Shown one piece after another: positions 8,984 to 19,222 of a DNA stretch of 48,713 nt. The DNA lies in the NCBI GenBank assembly GCA_905480575.1, contig CAJQQZ010000013.1:1-48713 (forward strand), written 5' to 3'. The position numbers and the translations under genes were made by a program. This DNA is from an uncultured Alphaproteobacteria bacterium. Its GTDB lineage: Bacteria; Pseudomonadota; Alphaproteobacteria; UBA7985; CAJQQZ01. The notes under the pieces were generated by a model that did not search any database, was not told the origin of the DNA, and saw nothing but the letters and a program-made list of their open reading frames with translations. Positions within the stretch are counted from its first letter, which is position 1. Every line of letters starts with the position of its first letter.

Positions 8984-10480
8984 TTAGGCTAAATAACGGT
9001 CGATGAGATGCTTTTTGAACACCTCGGTTGTCAAACTTGACCCGGTTGCTTGTTTTACGATTTCGTCTGAGGATTGGCTCGAAGCTTTAGAGTGAACATT
9101 CTCTTTTAGCCAAGTCATCAACGGTGCGAAATCCCCATTTCTTAAAGCCGATGGAATTTCTGCCTTCTGGGTTTTTGCCGCTCCGAAAAGCTGTGCCGCC
9201 GTCATAGCGCCAAGAGTGTAGGTCGGGAAATATCCCCAGGCCCCCGAATACCAATGGATGTCCTGAAGGCAGCCGAGACCATCGTTGGGCGGTGTCACAC
9301 CCAACAGCTGTTCCATTCTATCATTCCAAGCGGTCGGTAACTCGGAAAGCGTCAGGTCACCCTCGATCATTGCTTTCTCAAGCTCAAACCGCAAAATAAC
9401 ATGGGCCGGATATGTGGCCTCGTCCGCCTCAACACGGATAAAACCGCGCTCAACTTTTGTGTAGAGTTGAGAAAGGTTCTCCCCGGTCCATCCATTGCCC
9501 TTGCCGTGAAAGACTTCTTTTGCTTTAGGCGCAAGATAGGACAAGAAGTTCTCACCTCGACAAACCTGCATCTCAACCAACAAGGATTGGCTTTCATGGA
9601 CCGACATTCCTCGCGAAGAGCCAACAGGTTGGTAGCGCCACTCGCTAGGCAGATTAGCCTCATACATTGCATGCCCAGTTTCGTGCAAAACACCCATCAG
9701 AGCCGAAGTGAAATCATCCTCTGAATAGCGGGTGGTGATACGCACATCATCTGGAACCCCACCGCAGAAAGGATGGGCAGATACGTCAAGACGACCTTTG
9801 TTGAAATCGAACCCGACCGTGTTCATAAGTGCTTCGCCAAGACTTTTTTGATTTTCAATTGAGAAATCACCATCAAGCGGCAGAGGTGCCGGCTGACTTT
9901 CTTGTTTCTCTATGGCATCCCCAATGAGCTTCGGCAGCCAGCTTTGCAGATCTGAGAATAGGGCCTCGATCGTAGCGACCGAGCCATCAGGCTCATATTG
10001 ATCCAACAGGGCATCGTAAACCGATTTATTGAAAGCTTCAGCTTTCGCCTTCCCACTTTCGATGGTCAGGTCCAAGACCCTTTGCATTTGGTCTTTTACT
10101 GCAGAAAAGTCACTAGCGGCACGCGCTTGACGCCACTGAATTTCACAATCGTTGGAAGCTTTTGCCATTTTCTCTACGAGTTCTGAAGGCACTGCATTGG
10201 CATGCAACCATTGGCGGCGCATTTCTTTCAAATTTGCAGCCTGCCAATCGTCCAATTCAAACGTGGCTTCCTCCGCTTCATCCAACAGATCGGCGGTTTC
10301 CGAACCAGTTAGCGTTTCATGTGCGAGGACAGCCAAGACTGAAAGCTGCTCACCTCTTCCTTCACTGGACCCTGCAGGCATCATTGTTGCCGCATCCCAA
10401 TGCAGGATTGAACTTGCCTGTTCTATGGCCATTTGCCGACGAAACTTAGCTTCAAGCTTTTGATAAGCACTCGTAGTCAT
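8984..10480 (-). CDS. carboxypeptidase M32 (Taq type)
   Basis: A 498-residue zinc metallocarboxypeptidase of family M32, which removes C-terminal residues from peptides and acts in the cytoplasm. HETGH at 266-270 is the HExxH zinc site; the following SRGMSVHESQS and the late IHWYSGAWGYFPTY stretch are family hallmarks. There is no signal peptide. The gene starts 3 bases after the SURF1 stop, so it is embedded in the cytochrome oxidase operon, although it has no evident role in oxidase assembly. Confidence 0.95.
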   Translation of the reverse strand: MTTSAYQKLEAKFRRQMAIEQASSILHWDAATMMPAGSSEGRGEQLSVLAVLAHETLTGSETADLLDEAEEATFELDDWQAANLKEMRRQWLHANAVPSELVEKMAKASNDCEIQWRQARAASDFSAVKDQMQRVLDLTIESGKAKAEAFNKSVYDALLDQYEPDGSVATIEALFSDLQSWLPKLIGDAIEKQESQPAPLPLDGDFSIENQKSLGEALMNTVGFDFNKGRLDVSAHPFCGGVPDDVRITTRYSEDDFTSALMGVLHETGHAMYEANLPSEWRYQPVGSSRGMSVHESQSLLVEMQVCRGENFLSYLAPKAKEVFHGKGNGWTGENLSQLYTKVERGFIRVEADEATYPAHVILRFELEKAMIEGDLTLSELPTAWNDRMEQLLGVTPPNDGLGCLQDIHWYSGAWGYFPTYTLGAMTAAQLFGAAKTQKAEIPSALRNGDFAPLMTWLKENVHSKASSQSSDEIVKQATGSSLTTEVFKKHLIDRYLA

Positions 10481-10483
10481 CTG

Positions 10484-11191
10484 TTACTTCTCTGAAGATT
10501 TCGGATCTTTTGTCCGTTGAAACGATAGAATGAGATATATCGTGAACAGGCTGATCGCCAAGAACAGCCAGATTAGGGCATATTGCAAGTGAGAGTTCCG
10601 TATGTTTGCAGTGGGCGTCAAAACGAGCGGAACTGAGGCCTCGGACAAAGGGCTAGCCAATTGTAAAAAATGTGTCTCCACAGCCTTCAATTTTCTGTGT
10701 CGAGACATTTCTTTGGGGTTAACAATGAACCAAATTTCATTCTCAGGATCATTCCCTCCAATAAAGGCACCGCTTTGCTCGCGATAAACTTTCAAAACCG
10801 CCTCAATTTTCAGCCCGTTTTGGCTTGGAACAGCATTGAGAGAATGCTCGACATCCGGTGACCATCCCCTGTCCATCCAAAACATCAATCCACTTTCTGT
10901 AGCGAAGGGCGTGAACACTCTGACACCGCTTCGACCCTCATGCGATTGCCCAGTGACAAATAAGTTTTCATCTGCAAGGAAATGACCGCTCGCTTGAACA
11001 CGTTGATATGGAGGAAGACTTTCGAAATCCAATCCCAAGGAAATTGGCGATGAAGTCATTCTCTGACCAATTTCAGACAACAGTGCCTCTTTCCATTGGA
11101 GACGCTGATATTGCCAAACCGATAGAGCCAGCAACACAAAGATGGCCGTAGCAGCGACCAATGTCAGAAAGGGTTTAAAGTGAAAACGCAT
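10484..11191 (-). CDS. SURF1-family cytochrome c oxidase assembly protein
   Basis: A 235-residue inner-membrane protein of the SURF1/Shy1 family, which helps place heme a into subunit I of aa3 oxidases. It has the expected layout: one N-terminal helix (about 10-28), a periplasmic domain, and one C-terminal helix (about 205-228). VWQYQRLQWKE right after the first helix, the central WMDRGW and the late HLQYALIWLFLA are typical. It follows the DUF983 gene by 13 bases in the oxidase operon. Confidence 0.92.
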   Translation of the reverse strand: MRFHFKPFLTLVAATAIFVLLALSVWQYQRLQWKEALLSEIGQRMTSSPISLGLDFESLPPYQRVQASGHFLADENLFVTGQSHEGRSGVRVFTPFATESGLMFWMDRGWSPDVEHSLNAVPSQNGLKIEAVLKVYREQSGAFIGGNDPENEIWFIVNPKEMSRHRKLKAVETHFLQLASPLSEASVPLVLTPTANIRNSHLQYALIWLFLAISLFTIYLILSFQRTKDPKSSEK

Positions 11192-11204
11192 GGTAACTCA
11201 GTGA

Positions 11205-11588
11205 CTACTCATCGTAATCGATTTCGTTGGACTGTGTAGCCCGATGATGAAACTGTAAAGCAATCATCAACGACTTGGCAGGTCGGAGCATTGAAATTGT
11301 CATCCCAGCAATAACCGGTGCCCAAATAATTGCGTGTAACCAAAGTGGCGGTGCAAATTTGGCGTCGACAACAAAAGCCATGATCACCACCAGCGCTCCA
11401 ATGAAGAAAATCAAAAATGAGACGGGGCCATCCCCACTATCTTCGTTTTCCAAATCGAACCCACATTCACCGCAGTTCTCTCGAACAGACAAAAGGCCGT
11501 CATAAAGACGGCCTTTGCCACAAGAAGGACAGCGACATTTTAGGCCGAGGACGATCGCTTCATTCTGCGATCGTTTTGAACTAGCCAT
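11205..11588 (-). CDS. DUF983 zinc-ribbon membrane protein
   Basis: A 127-residue protein of the DUF983 family. A four-cysteine zinc ribbon (CPSCG around residues 20-24 and ENCGECG about 15 residues later) precedes two hydrophobic helices. Family members regularly sit between coxC and SURF1 in alphaproteobacterial oxidase operons, as here, but the function is not established. Gaps to ctaE (18 bases) and SURF1 (13 bases) support co-transcription. Confidence 0.9.
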   Translation of the reverse strand: MASSKRSQNEAIVLGLKCRCPSCGKGRLYDGLLSVRENCGECGFDLENEDSGDGPVSFLIFFIGALVVIMAFVVDAKFAPPLWLHAIIWAPVIAGMTISMLRPAKSLMIALQFHHRATQSNEIDYDE

Positions 11589-11606
11589 AGTCGCTTAACT
11601 CCAAAA

Positions 11607-12428
11607 TTAGTGAGCAGCAACTCCGCTACTCGCAGCGAAGATTCCCCAGTAAACAGCGACATAGAGGAACAACCAAACAACATCAACGAAGTGCCAATAC
11701 CAAGCCGCTGCTTCAAAACCAAAGTGTTGATTTGGCTTGAAGTGCCCTGCCATTCCGCGGAGCCAACATACTGTCAGGAACAACGTACCAATGATAACGT
11801 GGAAACCGTGAAAGCCAGTTGCAAGATAGAAAGTTGTAGGGTAGATGCCGTCGCCAATGCCCCAGAAATCATGGGCCGCGTGATAGTATTCATACCCCTG
11901 CACACAAGTAAACAAGATACCAAGAAGGATTGTAACACCAAGGCCAAGCTGAAAGGACTTACGGTCGCCTTCACGAAGAGCATGGTGTGCCCAAGTTACT
12001 GTTGTGCCTGACAAAAGCAATATGATGGTGTTGTACAAAGGCAGATCCATCGGATCAAACACACGTACACCCTCAGGAGGCCACACACCGCCTGTTGCTT
12101 CTCTTGGGAATATTGAGAAATCAAAGAACGCCCAGAAGAAAGCCACGAAGAACATTACTTCGGAAGCAATGAAAAATAACATACCATATCTAAGGCCGAG
12201 CTGAACAATCGGCTTATGGTGACCTTGGTGCTCTGCTTCGTTTGTGACATCGCGCCACCAAAGGAACATGGTCGCCAGGACCAATACAAAACCAATAATC
12301 ATAACTATCGGCGTTATGCCGTGCAAATAGGCAACACCACCGCCGGTTAGTACGCCTGCAGCAATAGAGGATACGAACGGCCAAAGGCTCGCATCTACTA
12401 AGTGGAAATCGTGATTTGGACTGCTCAT
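11607..12428 (-). CDS. ctaE: cytochrome c oxidase subunit III
   Basis: A 273-residue, seven-helix subunit III of the aa3-type oxidase. Landmarks are HDFHLVDASLWPF at the N-terminus, WWRDV, the SEVMFFVAFFWAFF segment and HGFHVIIGT, with the C-terminal AWYWHFVDVVWLFLY. Subunit III stabilises the catalytic core and binds lipid. It is located after ctaG and before the DUF983 gene in the oxidase operon. The ATG at 12428 gives the standard N-terminus. Confidence 0.97.
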   Translation of the reverse strand: MSSPNHDFHLVDASLWPFVSSIAAGVLTGGGVAYLHGITPIVMIIGFVLVLATMFLWWRDVTNEAEHQGHHKPIVQLGLRYGMLFFIASEVMFFVAFFWAFFDFSIFPREATGGVWPPEGVRVFDPMDLPLYNTIILLLSGTTVTWAHHALREGDRKSFQLGLGVTILLGILFTCVQGYEYYHAAHDFWGIGDGIYPTTFYLATGFHGFHVIIGTLFLTVCWLRGMAGHFKPNQHFGFEAAAWYWHFVDVVWLFLYVAVYWGIFAASSGVAAH

Positions 12429-12455
12429 ATCCGGCCTCTTATTTTCTCTGAGAGA

Positions 12456-13061
12456 TTAGTTAACTAGGTTGGCGTTCGAACTGTCGAGTTGAGAAAGTTC
12501 CACTGTCTCAGGCTCTTCGTCAGAACGGAAAAAAGTATAAGACAAAGTAATAGCTTTCACCTCGTCCAGATTTGGGTCTTGGTCGATTGCTGGATCAACG
12601 TAGAAAGTGATTGGCATGTCGACAGATTGCCCAGGCTCTAGCCGCTGCTCATTAAAGCAGAAACAATCGATCTTGCTAAAGTATTTGCCAGCTTTGAGGG
12701 GTGTCACGTTGAAAGTGGCAACACCGATAGAAGCCTCACTTTCTTCATTCGTCGCACGATAATAGGCGAGTTTTTGTTCGCCTACATTGACTTGAACCGT
12801 ACGTTCGACGGGCCTAAATTCCCACCCCAATTCAGCATTAACATTAGCATCAAAGACAACCTTGATTTCTCTGTCACCAACCACTGCTCGTGCCGCATCG
12901 GCTTTTTGTGTTGTGCCACCATAGCCGGTAACCTGACAGAAGATTTTGTAGAGCGGGACCGAGGCAAAAGCCAAGCCAACCATACCACAAACCGTGCCAG
13001 CAACAAGCAAAGCAACAAATCTGTTACGGCGCTTCAACTGATTGTCGTCGAAGTCAGCCAT
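12456..13061 (-). CDS. ctaG: cytochrome c oxidase assembly protein CtaG/Cox11
   Basis: A 201-residue copper chaperone that helps build the CuB centre of subunit I. It has one N-terminal transmembrane helix followed by a periplasmic domain with the copper motif CFCF and GQSVDMPITFYVDP. The ATG at 13061 is preferred over the longer open frame because it gives MADFDDNQLKRRNR directly before the helix and overlaps the end of the small coxF-like gene, as expected for coupled genes. Confidence 0.95.
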   Translation of the reverse strand: MADFDDNQLKRRNRFVALLVAGTVCGMVGLAFASVPLYKIFCQVTGYGGTTQKADAARAVVGDREIKVVFDANVNAELGWEFRPVERTVQVNVGEQKLAYYRATNEESEASIGVATFNVTPLKAGKYFSKIDCFCFNEQRLEPGQSVDMPITFYVDPAIDQDPNLDEVKAITLSYTFFRSDEEPETVELSQLDSSNANLVN

Positions 13062-13194
13062 TCCAATATTCCAACATCTTGGTAACGGAAATAAGATAAA
13101 CCAAACCAATGAAGCCAAGTAAAAGCCCTAGTACAATCCAGTTCTTTTTGTTCTGCTTACGGTGAACCTCACTTCTAAACCATTTCCAAGCCAT
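13054..13194 (-). CDS. coxF: small CoxF-like single-helix membrane protein
   Basis: A 46-residue open frame that begins MAWKWFRSEVHRKQ, continues with a hydrophobic helix (about residues 20-38) and ends KMLEYWNG. It lies exactly between ctaB and ctaG, starts 5 bases after the ctaB stop and overlaps the ctaG start by 8 bases. Alphaproteobacterial oxidase operons often hold a tiny membrane protein at this place, called CoxF. The basic N-terminus suggests the N-in orientation. The call rests on position, size and topology, not on a conserved motif. Confidence 0.72.
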   Translation of the reverse strand: MAWKWFRSEVHRKQNKKNWIVLGLLLGFIGLVYLISVTKMLEYWNG

Positions 13195-13198
13195 GAGC

Positions 13199-14134
13199 TT
13201 ACATCCATCCTGTCACTAAAGTTAAACCGTCTGTACGATCCATCATCAGCACAGCAAATAGTCCGAACAAATAGATAATGGAATAGCCAAACATTTGCTT
13301 GGCAGGTTTGTGATCTGGTTCTACTTTCTTGTACTCAAGCATGACGCGGATAGCGCACAGAAGAAAAAGCGAAGACAAAACACAAGCTGACGCAGCATAG
13401 AACAGTCCAGCTGTCCCTAGATACCACGGCGCAAGAACCACGGGAAAAAGCAACAACGTATAAACAAGCATCTGTCGCGTTGTTGCTTTACGTCCAGCAA
13501 CGACCGGCAACATCGGGATTTTGGCTGCTGAATAATCGCCTTTGTGATAAAGCGCCAAAGCCCAAAAATGAGGTGGCGTCCACAAAAAGATGATTAGGAA
13601 CAAAGCCGCAGAAGCCAAAGTTACATCACCTGTAACGGCCGCCCACCCTATCATTGGAGGGAAAGAACCAGCGGCACCACCGATGACGATGTTCTGTGGC
13701 GTACTGCGCTTGAGCCAAACGGTGTATATGAAAACGTAAAATGCGTTAGCTGCAACTAACAAAGCAGCAGCAGTCCAGTTTGTGACTAGCCCCATTAAAC
13801 CTGCGGAGAAAACAGACAAGCCAATGCCAAAAGCCAAAACGTCGTCAGCCGCTATCTTCCCAGCAGGAATTGGGCGTTTTTGAGTACGAGTCATGACGGC
13901 ATCGATATCGCGGTCATACCACATGTTGATGGCCCCCGCTGCGCCTGCATTAATCGCAATGCAAAGAACGGCAATAGCGGCCATGACAGGATCCAACGAT
14001 CCAGGGGCAACCCACATCCCTGCAATAGCAGTAAAAACCACCAGCAGCATGACACGAGGCTTCAACAAAGAGAAATAGTCTCTAGCTGTTGCTTCATGAA
14101 TAGGTTGGTTTATGTCCATCGACAAAGTTGCCAT
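13199..14134 (-). CDS. ctaB: heme o synthase (protoheme IX farnesyltransferase)
   Basis: A 311-residue UbiA-family prenyltransferase with about nine helices that adds a farnesyl group to heme b, making heme o for the aa3 oxidase. The first prenyl-diphosphate/Mg site is NMWYDRDID (NxxxDxxxD), followed by RTQKRPIPAG. It stands between ctaD and coxF. The start at 14134 has a GAAG motif upstream. No heme a synthase (ctaA) gene lies in the window, so that must be elsewhere. Confidence 0.96.
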   Translation of the reverse strand: MATLSMDINQPIHEATARDYFSLLKPRVMLLVVFTAIAGMWVAPGSLDPVMAAIAVLCIAINAGAAGAINMWYDRDIDAVMTRTQKRPIPAGKIAADDVLAFGIGLSVFSAGLMGLVTNWTAAALLVAANAFYVFIYTVWLKRSTPQNIVIGGAAGSFPPMIGWAAVTGDVTLASAALFLIIFLWTPPHFWALALYHKGDYSAAKIPMLPVVAGRKATTRQMLVYTLLLFPVVLAPWYLGTAGLFYAASACVLSSLFLLCAIRVMLEYKKVEPDHKPAKQMFGYSIIYLFGLFAVLMMDRTDGLTLVTGWM

Positions 14135-14182
14135 GATTTTTCTTCAAAAGATGCCGGGTCTCGAAAGACCCGGCTAACCCAA

Positions 14183-15766
<1,584 letters not shown>

Positions 15767-15776
15767 TTACGCCGGT

Positions 15777-16670
15777 TTATTCAGCTGTTGCGACAAAAGT
15801 AGAAGAGGATGTCCCGTTCTTTCTCTGCGCAATCATCTTATCTACATTAGGCATGTCACGCCCCTCACCCATCGCGAGTTTCGCTTCTGCAAGCCAGCTC
15901 GCATAGTCTTCTTTGGAAACGATCTTCACTTCGATTGGCATATACCCGTGGTTAAGGCCGCAAATTTCAGAACACTGGCCATAGTAAGTGCCTGTCTCGC
16001 GCGCATTGAACCAAACGTGGTTGGTTCTGCCGGGCGTCGCATCTTTTTTGACGCCAAATGATGGGATCGTCCATGAGTGGATAACGTCTGCTGCGTTGAT
16101 CAACACTTCAATATTTGTATCCACCGGCAAGACCACTTGATTATCAGTAGTCAGCAAACGAGGTTCTCTCCATTTGCCAGTTGCAGGGTCATCACCTTCA
16201 AAATCAGGGTTCGCATCGAAACTGACCCCGGCTTCAGGGTATTCGTAGGACCAATACCACTGATTACCTGTGACTTCGATCGTCAGTTCGGTTTCAGGAA
16301 CCACTTCTTGGTCATAAAGAATTCTGAAAGATGGAATTGCAATCACCACCAGAATCAAAATTGGAACACCCGTCCAGATCACTTCCAACAATGAATGATG
16401 TGTCGTTGAAGATGGGTTTGGATTTCTTTTCGCTGAGAAGCGCCACATTACATACAGCAACAGCGCCAATACAAACACAGTTGTTAGAGTTATTATCGGC
16501 ATCAACAATACGTCGTGAAACCAAACGATATCATCCATCAGTGTCGTAACAGACGGTTGAAAACCTAGACCGCCATCGACTGGCTGTTGAGCCAGAGCCG
16601 AAGTGGCAAAGAGAGTTGAAGAGCCGCCCAATACAGCCCCAAATACCTGTTTTAAACTAGCCATAGCCAT
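15777..16670 (-). CDS. ctaC: cytochrome c oxidase subunit II
   Basis: A 297-residue subunit II with a cleavable signal peptide (cleavage near SALA-QQ), two transmembrane helices and a periplasmic cupredoxin domain. The CuA site is complete: HSWTIPS supplies one His, and CSEICGLNHGYMP supplies both Cys, the Glu carbonyl, the second His and the Met. WYWSYEYPE is the aromatic electron-entry patch. The ATG at 16670 has a GGA-type Shine-Dalgarno; a second ATG two codons on is also possible. No heme c domain is fused. First gene of the oxidase operon, divergent from tldD. Confidence 0.96.
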   Translation of the reverse strand: MAMASLKQVFGAVLGGSSTLFATSALAQQPVDGGLGFQPSVTTLMDDIVWFHDVLLMPIITLTTVFVLALLLYVMWRFSAKRNPNPSSTTHHSLLEVIWTGVPILILVVIAIPSFRILYDQEVVPETELTIEVTGNQWYWSYEYPEAGVSFDANPDFEGDDPATGKWREPRLLTTDNQVVLPVDTNIEVLINAADVIHSWTIPSFGVKKDATPGRTNHVWFNARETGTYYGQCSEICGLNHGYMPIEVKIVSKEDYASWLAEAKLAMGEGRDMPNVDKMIAQRKNGTSSSTFVATAE

Positions 16671-16818
16671 CGATAATCCGTTTATGGAATTTGGAATTAG
16701 TTGTGCAATAGTCGACGGGTCGGTACAAGCAAAGTGAAAAAGCACCAAGCGCAACGCTTTGACGCATATTTTCTCGACCTCACATTAACTGTTGTTCAAA
16801 AGAGTTAAAACACCCCTC

Positions 16819-18252
16819 ATGACCGCAATCGAGACGACAAACAAAATTTTCTTTGATAACAGTGACTTAGAGCCAGAAAGGCTCACGTCCATTCTTGGGA
16901 AAACTCTTGAATCGAGCAGTGACGGCGAACTGTACTTCGAGTATTCACTTTCGGAGGGAATGGTCTTAGACGACGGTCGCATAAGATCAGCCTCATATGA
17001 CACCGATGCGGGATTCGGGTTTAGGGCCGTGGCTGGTGATATTACTGGATTTGCCCATTCCAGCGACTTAAGCGAGGCCTCAATTCGGCGTGCTGGAGAG
17101 TCGATTTCCGCTGTCACTAGAGGCTATAGTGGGACAATCACCTCCGCCCCCGCCGGCACCAATCAGAAGCTCTACATCAGTGATAACCCTTTGGAGGCAC
17201 TGTCTTTCGCAAAGAAAGTCGCGCTTCTGGAAAGTGTTGATAGCTTTGCGCGGTCCAATTCACCTAAAATCAAACAGGTTTCGGCCTCTCTTTCCGGTTC
17301 TTGGAAAGCGGTTCAGATCAGACGCGCTGACGGTTATGTCGGAGCAGACATTCGCCCACTCGTTCGTTTCAATGTTTCGGTTACGCTGCAAAGTGGCGAC
17401 AAGATGGAATCTGGTTCTTGCGGATTCGGCGGTCGGTCACTTTACGCCGAGTGGATAGAACCCGAGAGATGGCAAGCGGCAGTCAATGAGGCGATCCGAA
17501 TTGCAGAAGTTAATTTGGAAGCCAAACCTGCACCAGCCGGAGAGCAGACTGTCGTCCTGGGCGCGGGCTGGCCGGGCGTCATGCTCCATGAGGCCGTGGG
17601 TCACGGCTTAGAAGGGGATTTCAACCGTAAAGGGCTCTCGGCTTTCTCAGGGCGGATCGGTGACCAAGTCGCCTCCCCTGGTGTAACGGTCGTAGATGAT
17701 GGCACAATTGCCGACCGCCGTGGCTCTATCACGATAGATGACGAAGGAACCCCTTCCGCACATAACACATTGATTGAAAATGGGAAATTGGTCGGCTACA
17801 TGCAGGATCGGCAGAACGCAGCCCTCATGGGTGTCAAGCCGACGGGCAATGGTCGCCGTGAATCCTACGCTCACGCGCCTATGCCTCGGATGACAAATAC
17901 TTACATGATGGGTGGAGACAAAGACCCGGCTGAAATTCTCGCCTCGGTCGACAAAGGCGTCTACATGGTGAACTTCGGTGGTGGCCAAGTTGACATCACA
18001 AGCGGCAATTTTTCATTCAGTTGTACCGAAGGCTATTTGATCGAAAATGGGAAGATCACTGCTCCCATCAAAGGCGCTACCCTTATTGGCAACGGCCCAG
18101 ATGCCATGATGAAAATCTCCATGTTAGGCAACGACATGAAGCTCGATGATGGCGTCGGCACATGTGGCAAAGCCGGGCAAGGTGTTCCTGTGGGCATTGG
18201 TCAACCAACCCTCAAGATGGACGGAATCACCGTCGGCGGAACCGCGCTCTAA
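16819..18252 (+). CDS. tldD: TldD metalloprotease
   Basis: A 477-residue TldD, which pairs with PmbA/TldE to form a heterodimeric metalloprotease acting on unfolded peptides and on peptide antibiotics or modified peptides in known cases. The zinc motif HEAVGH (HExxxH) lies at 257-262. GIGQPTLKMDGITVGG closes the C-terminus as usual. ATG 16819 was chosen over an in-frame TTG at 16792, which lies in the divergent promoter region. The likely partner pmbA is in the same window at 29-30 kb. The stop overlaps the tadA start (TAATG). Confidence 0.95.
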   Translation: MTAIETTNKIFFDNSDLEPERLTSILGKTLESSSDGELYFEYSLSEGMVLDDGRIRSASYDTDAGFGFRAVAGDITGFAHSSDLSEASIRRAGESISAVTRGYSGTITSAPAGTNQKLYISDNPLEALSFAKKVALLESVDSFARSNSPKIKQVSASLSGSWKAVQIRRADGYVGADIRPLVRFNVSVTLQSGDKMESGSCGFGGRSLYAEWIEPERWQAAVNEAIRIAEVNLEAKPAPAGEQTVVLGAGWPGVMLHEAVGHGLEGDFNRKGLSAFSGRIGDQVASPGVTVVDDGTIADRRGSITIDDEGTPSAHNTLIENGKLVGYMQDRQNAALMGVKPTGNGRRESYAHAPMPRMTNTYMMGGDKDPAEILASVDKGVYMVNFGGGQVDITSGNFSFSCTEGYLIENGKITAPIKGATLIGNGPDAMMKISMLGNDMKLDDGVGTCGKAGQGVPVGIGQPTLKMDGITVGGTAL

Positions 18253-18713
18253 TGTTCCGCCCTTCCTCTATGGGACTGGCCCTTGAAGAAGCTAGGAAAG
18301 CTTCGAGCTTAGGTGAAGTGCCTGTCGGAGCAGTGATAGTAACAAGTCAAGGAGACCTCGTTTCCTCCGCCCACAATCTGGTTGAAACAACACAAGACGG
18401 AACAGCGCATGCCGAGCTTCTAGCAATCCGGGAAGCATGCCAAAAGCTCGGCACTAAGTGGCTGAGTGACTGCGATCTTTACGTCACTCTCGAGCCCTGT
18501 GCGCAGTGTGCCGGTGCAATCGCAAATGTTCGATTACGACGTCTGTTTTTCGGGGCCTTTGATCCCAAATCTGGCGGTGTTGACCACGGTGCCGCCGTGT
18601 TCTCTCACGACAACTGCCATCACTCCATCGAAGTCTTTGGCGGGATCGATGAAAGAGCCTGCAGCGATCTCCTTAAAGCTTTTTTTCAAGGTAAAAGAGA
18701 CGGCCAAAAATAG
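18252..18713 (+). CDS. tadA: tRNA-specific adenosine deaminase
   Basis: A 153-residue cytidine-deaminase-fold enzyme that converts A34 of tRNA-Arg(ACG) to inosine. The zinc site is complete: HAE at 53-55 (Glu55 catalytic) and PCAQC at 82-86, with GEVPVGAVIV at the N-terminus. The start ATG shares its A with the tldD stop codon, showing translational coupling; the frame is open upstream, but that region lies inside tldD. The gene ends 75 bases before a convergent gene. Confidence 0.93.
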   Translation: MFRPSSMGLALEEARKASSLGEVPVGAVIVTSQGDLVSSAHNLVETTQDGTAHAELLAIREACQKLGTKWLSDCDLYVTLEPCAQCAGAIANVRLRRLFFGAFDPKSGGVDHGAAVFSHDNCHHSIEVFGGIDERACSDLLKAFFQGKRDGQK

Positions 18714-18788
18714 CCTTTTGCCTCTTTCACTAGACTAGATTATCGCTTTCCTTGCCAAATTTGACGAGTTCAGGCTGACCTTTGGTTC

Positions 18789-19211
18789 TCAAGCTACTTG
18801 ACTAAAGCTATTCTCGTCTAACTCGTTCGAAGCCGAGATCATTGACGGGGCGAAAGTTATGACTTCCACCATCGTCTGATCAACGTGAACCGGAATGTTG
18901 CACTCCTGACAGAGCTTCTCCATTTTTGCCACTTGATTAGTGACAACTAAAATTTGCCCAGCTGGTTCGGTCATCAATCTGACCAATTCATTTTCTTCCC
19001 GTGGCGTCGGTTGCTCCATATCAATTGGCATTTGATCGAAGCCGATAAAAAGGTTCTTTAGCCTGCGGTAAATTAGTTCAGAAATAGGGAAAGCTTTCGC
19101 TCTCTTGTCACGTCTTGCGTCAACAACATGGACGAAGGGGAAATCTCCCGCTCGCGCCAAAGCTTCCAATTTCAATTCTGTTGTGATGGTAACACCGTAT
19201 TCGTATTTCAT
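18789..19211 (-). CDS. unknown protein, possibly a degenerate dual-specificity-phosphatase-like fold
   Basis: A 140-residue soluble protein with no signal peptide. An AAGGAT motif precedes the ATG at 19211 and it follows the aminotransferase gene by 11 bases, so the two should be co-transcribed. The order of segments (HVVDARRD, then FDQMPID, then TPREENELVRLM and a strand ILVVTNQ) recalls the DSP-like proteins of the TIGR01244 kind, but the expected HCxxGxxR phosphatase loop is absent at the place where VVTNQVAKM stands. I cannot assign a function; an accessory or binding role in aminotransferase metabolism is speculation. Confidence 0.7.
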   Translation of the reverse strand: MKYEYGVTITTELKLEALARAGDFPFVHVVDARRDKRAKAFPISELIYRRLKNLFIGFDQMPIDMEQPTPREENELVRLMTEPAGQILVVTNQVAKMEKLCQECNIPVHVDQTMVEVITFAPSMISASNELDENSFSQVA

Positions 19212-19222
19212 TGTATCAATCC

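Noticed and set aside
16759-16790. Sigma-70-like promoter TTGACG before tldD
   Set aside because: The -35-like hexamer is fair, but no convincing -10 box follows at proper spacing.
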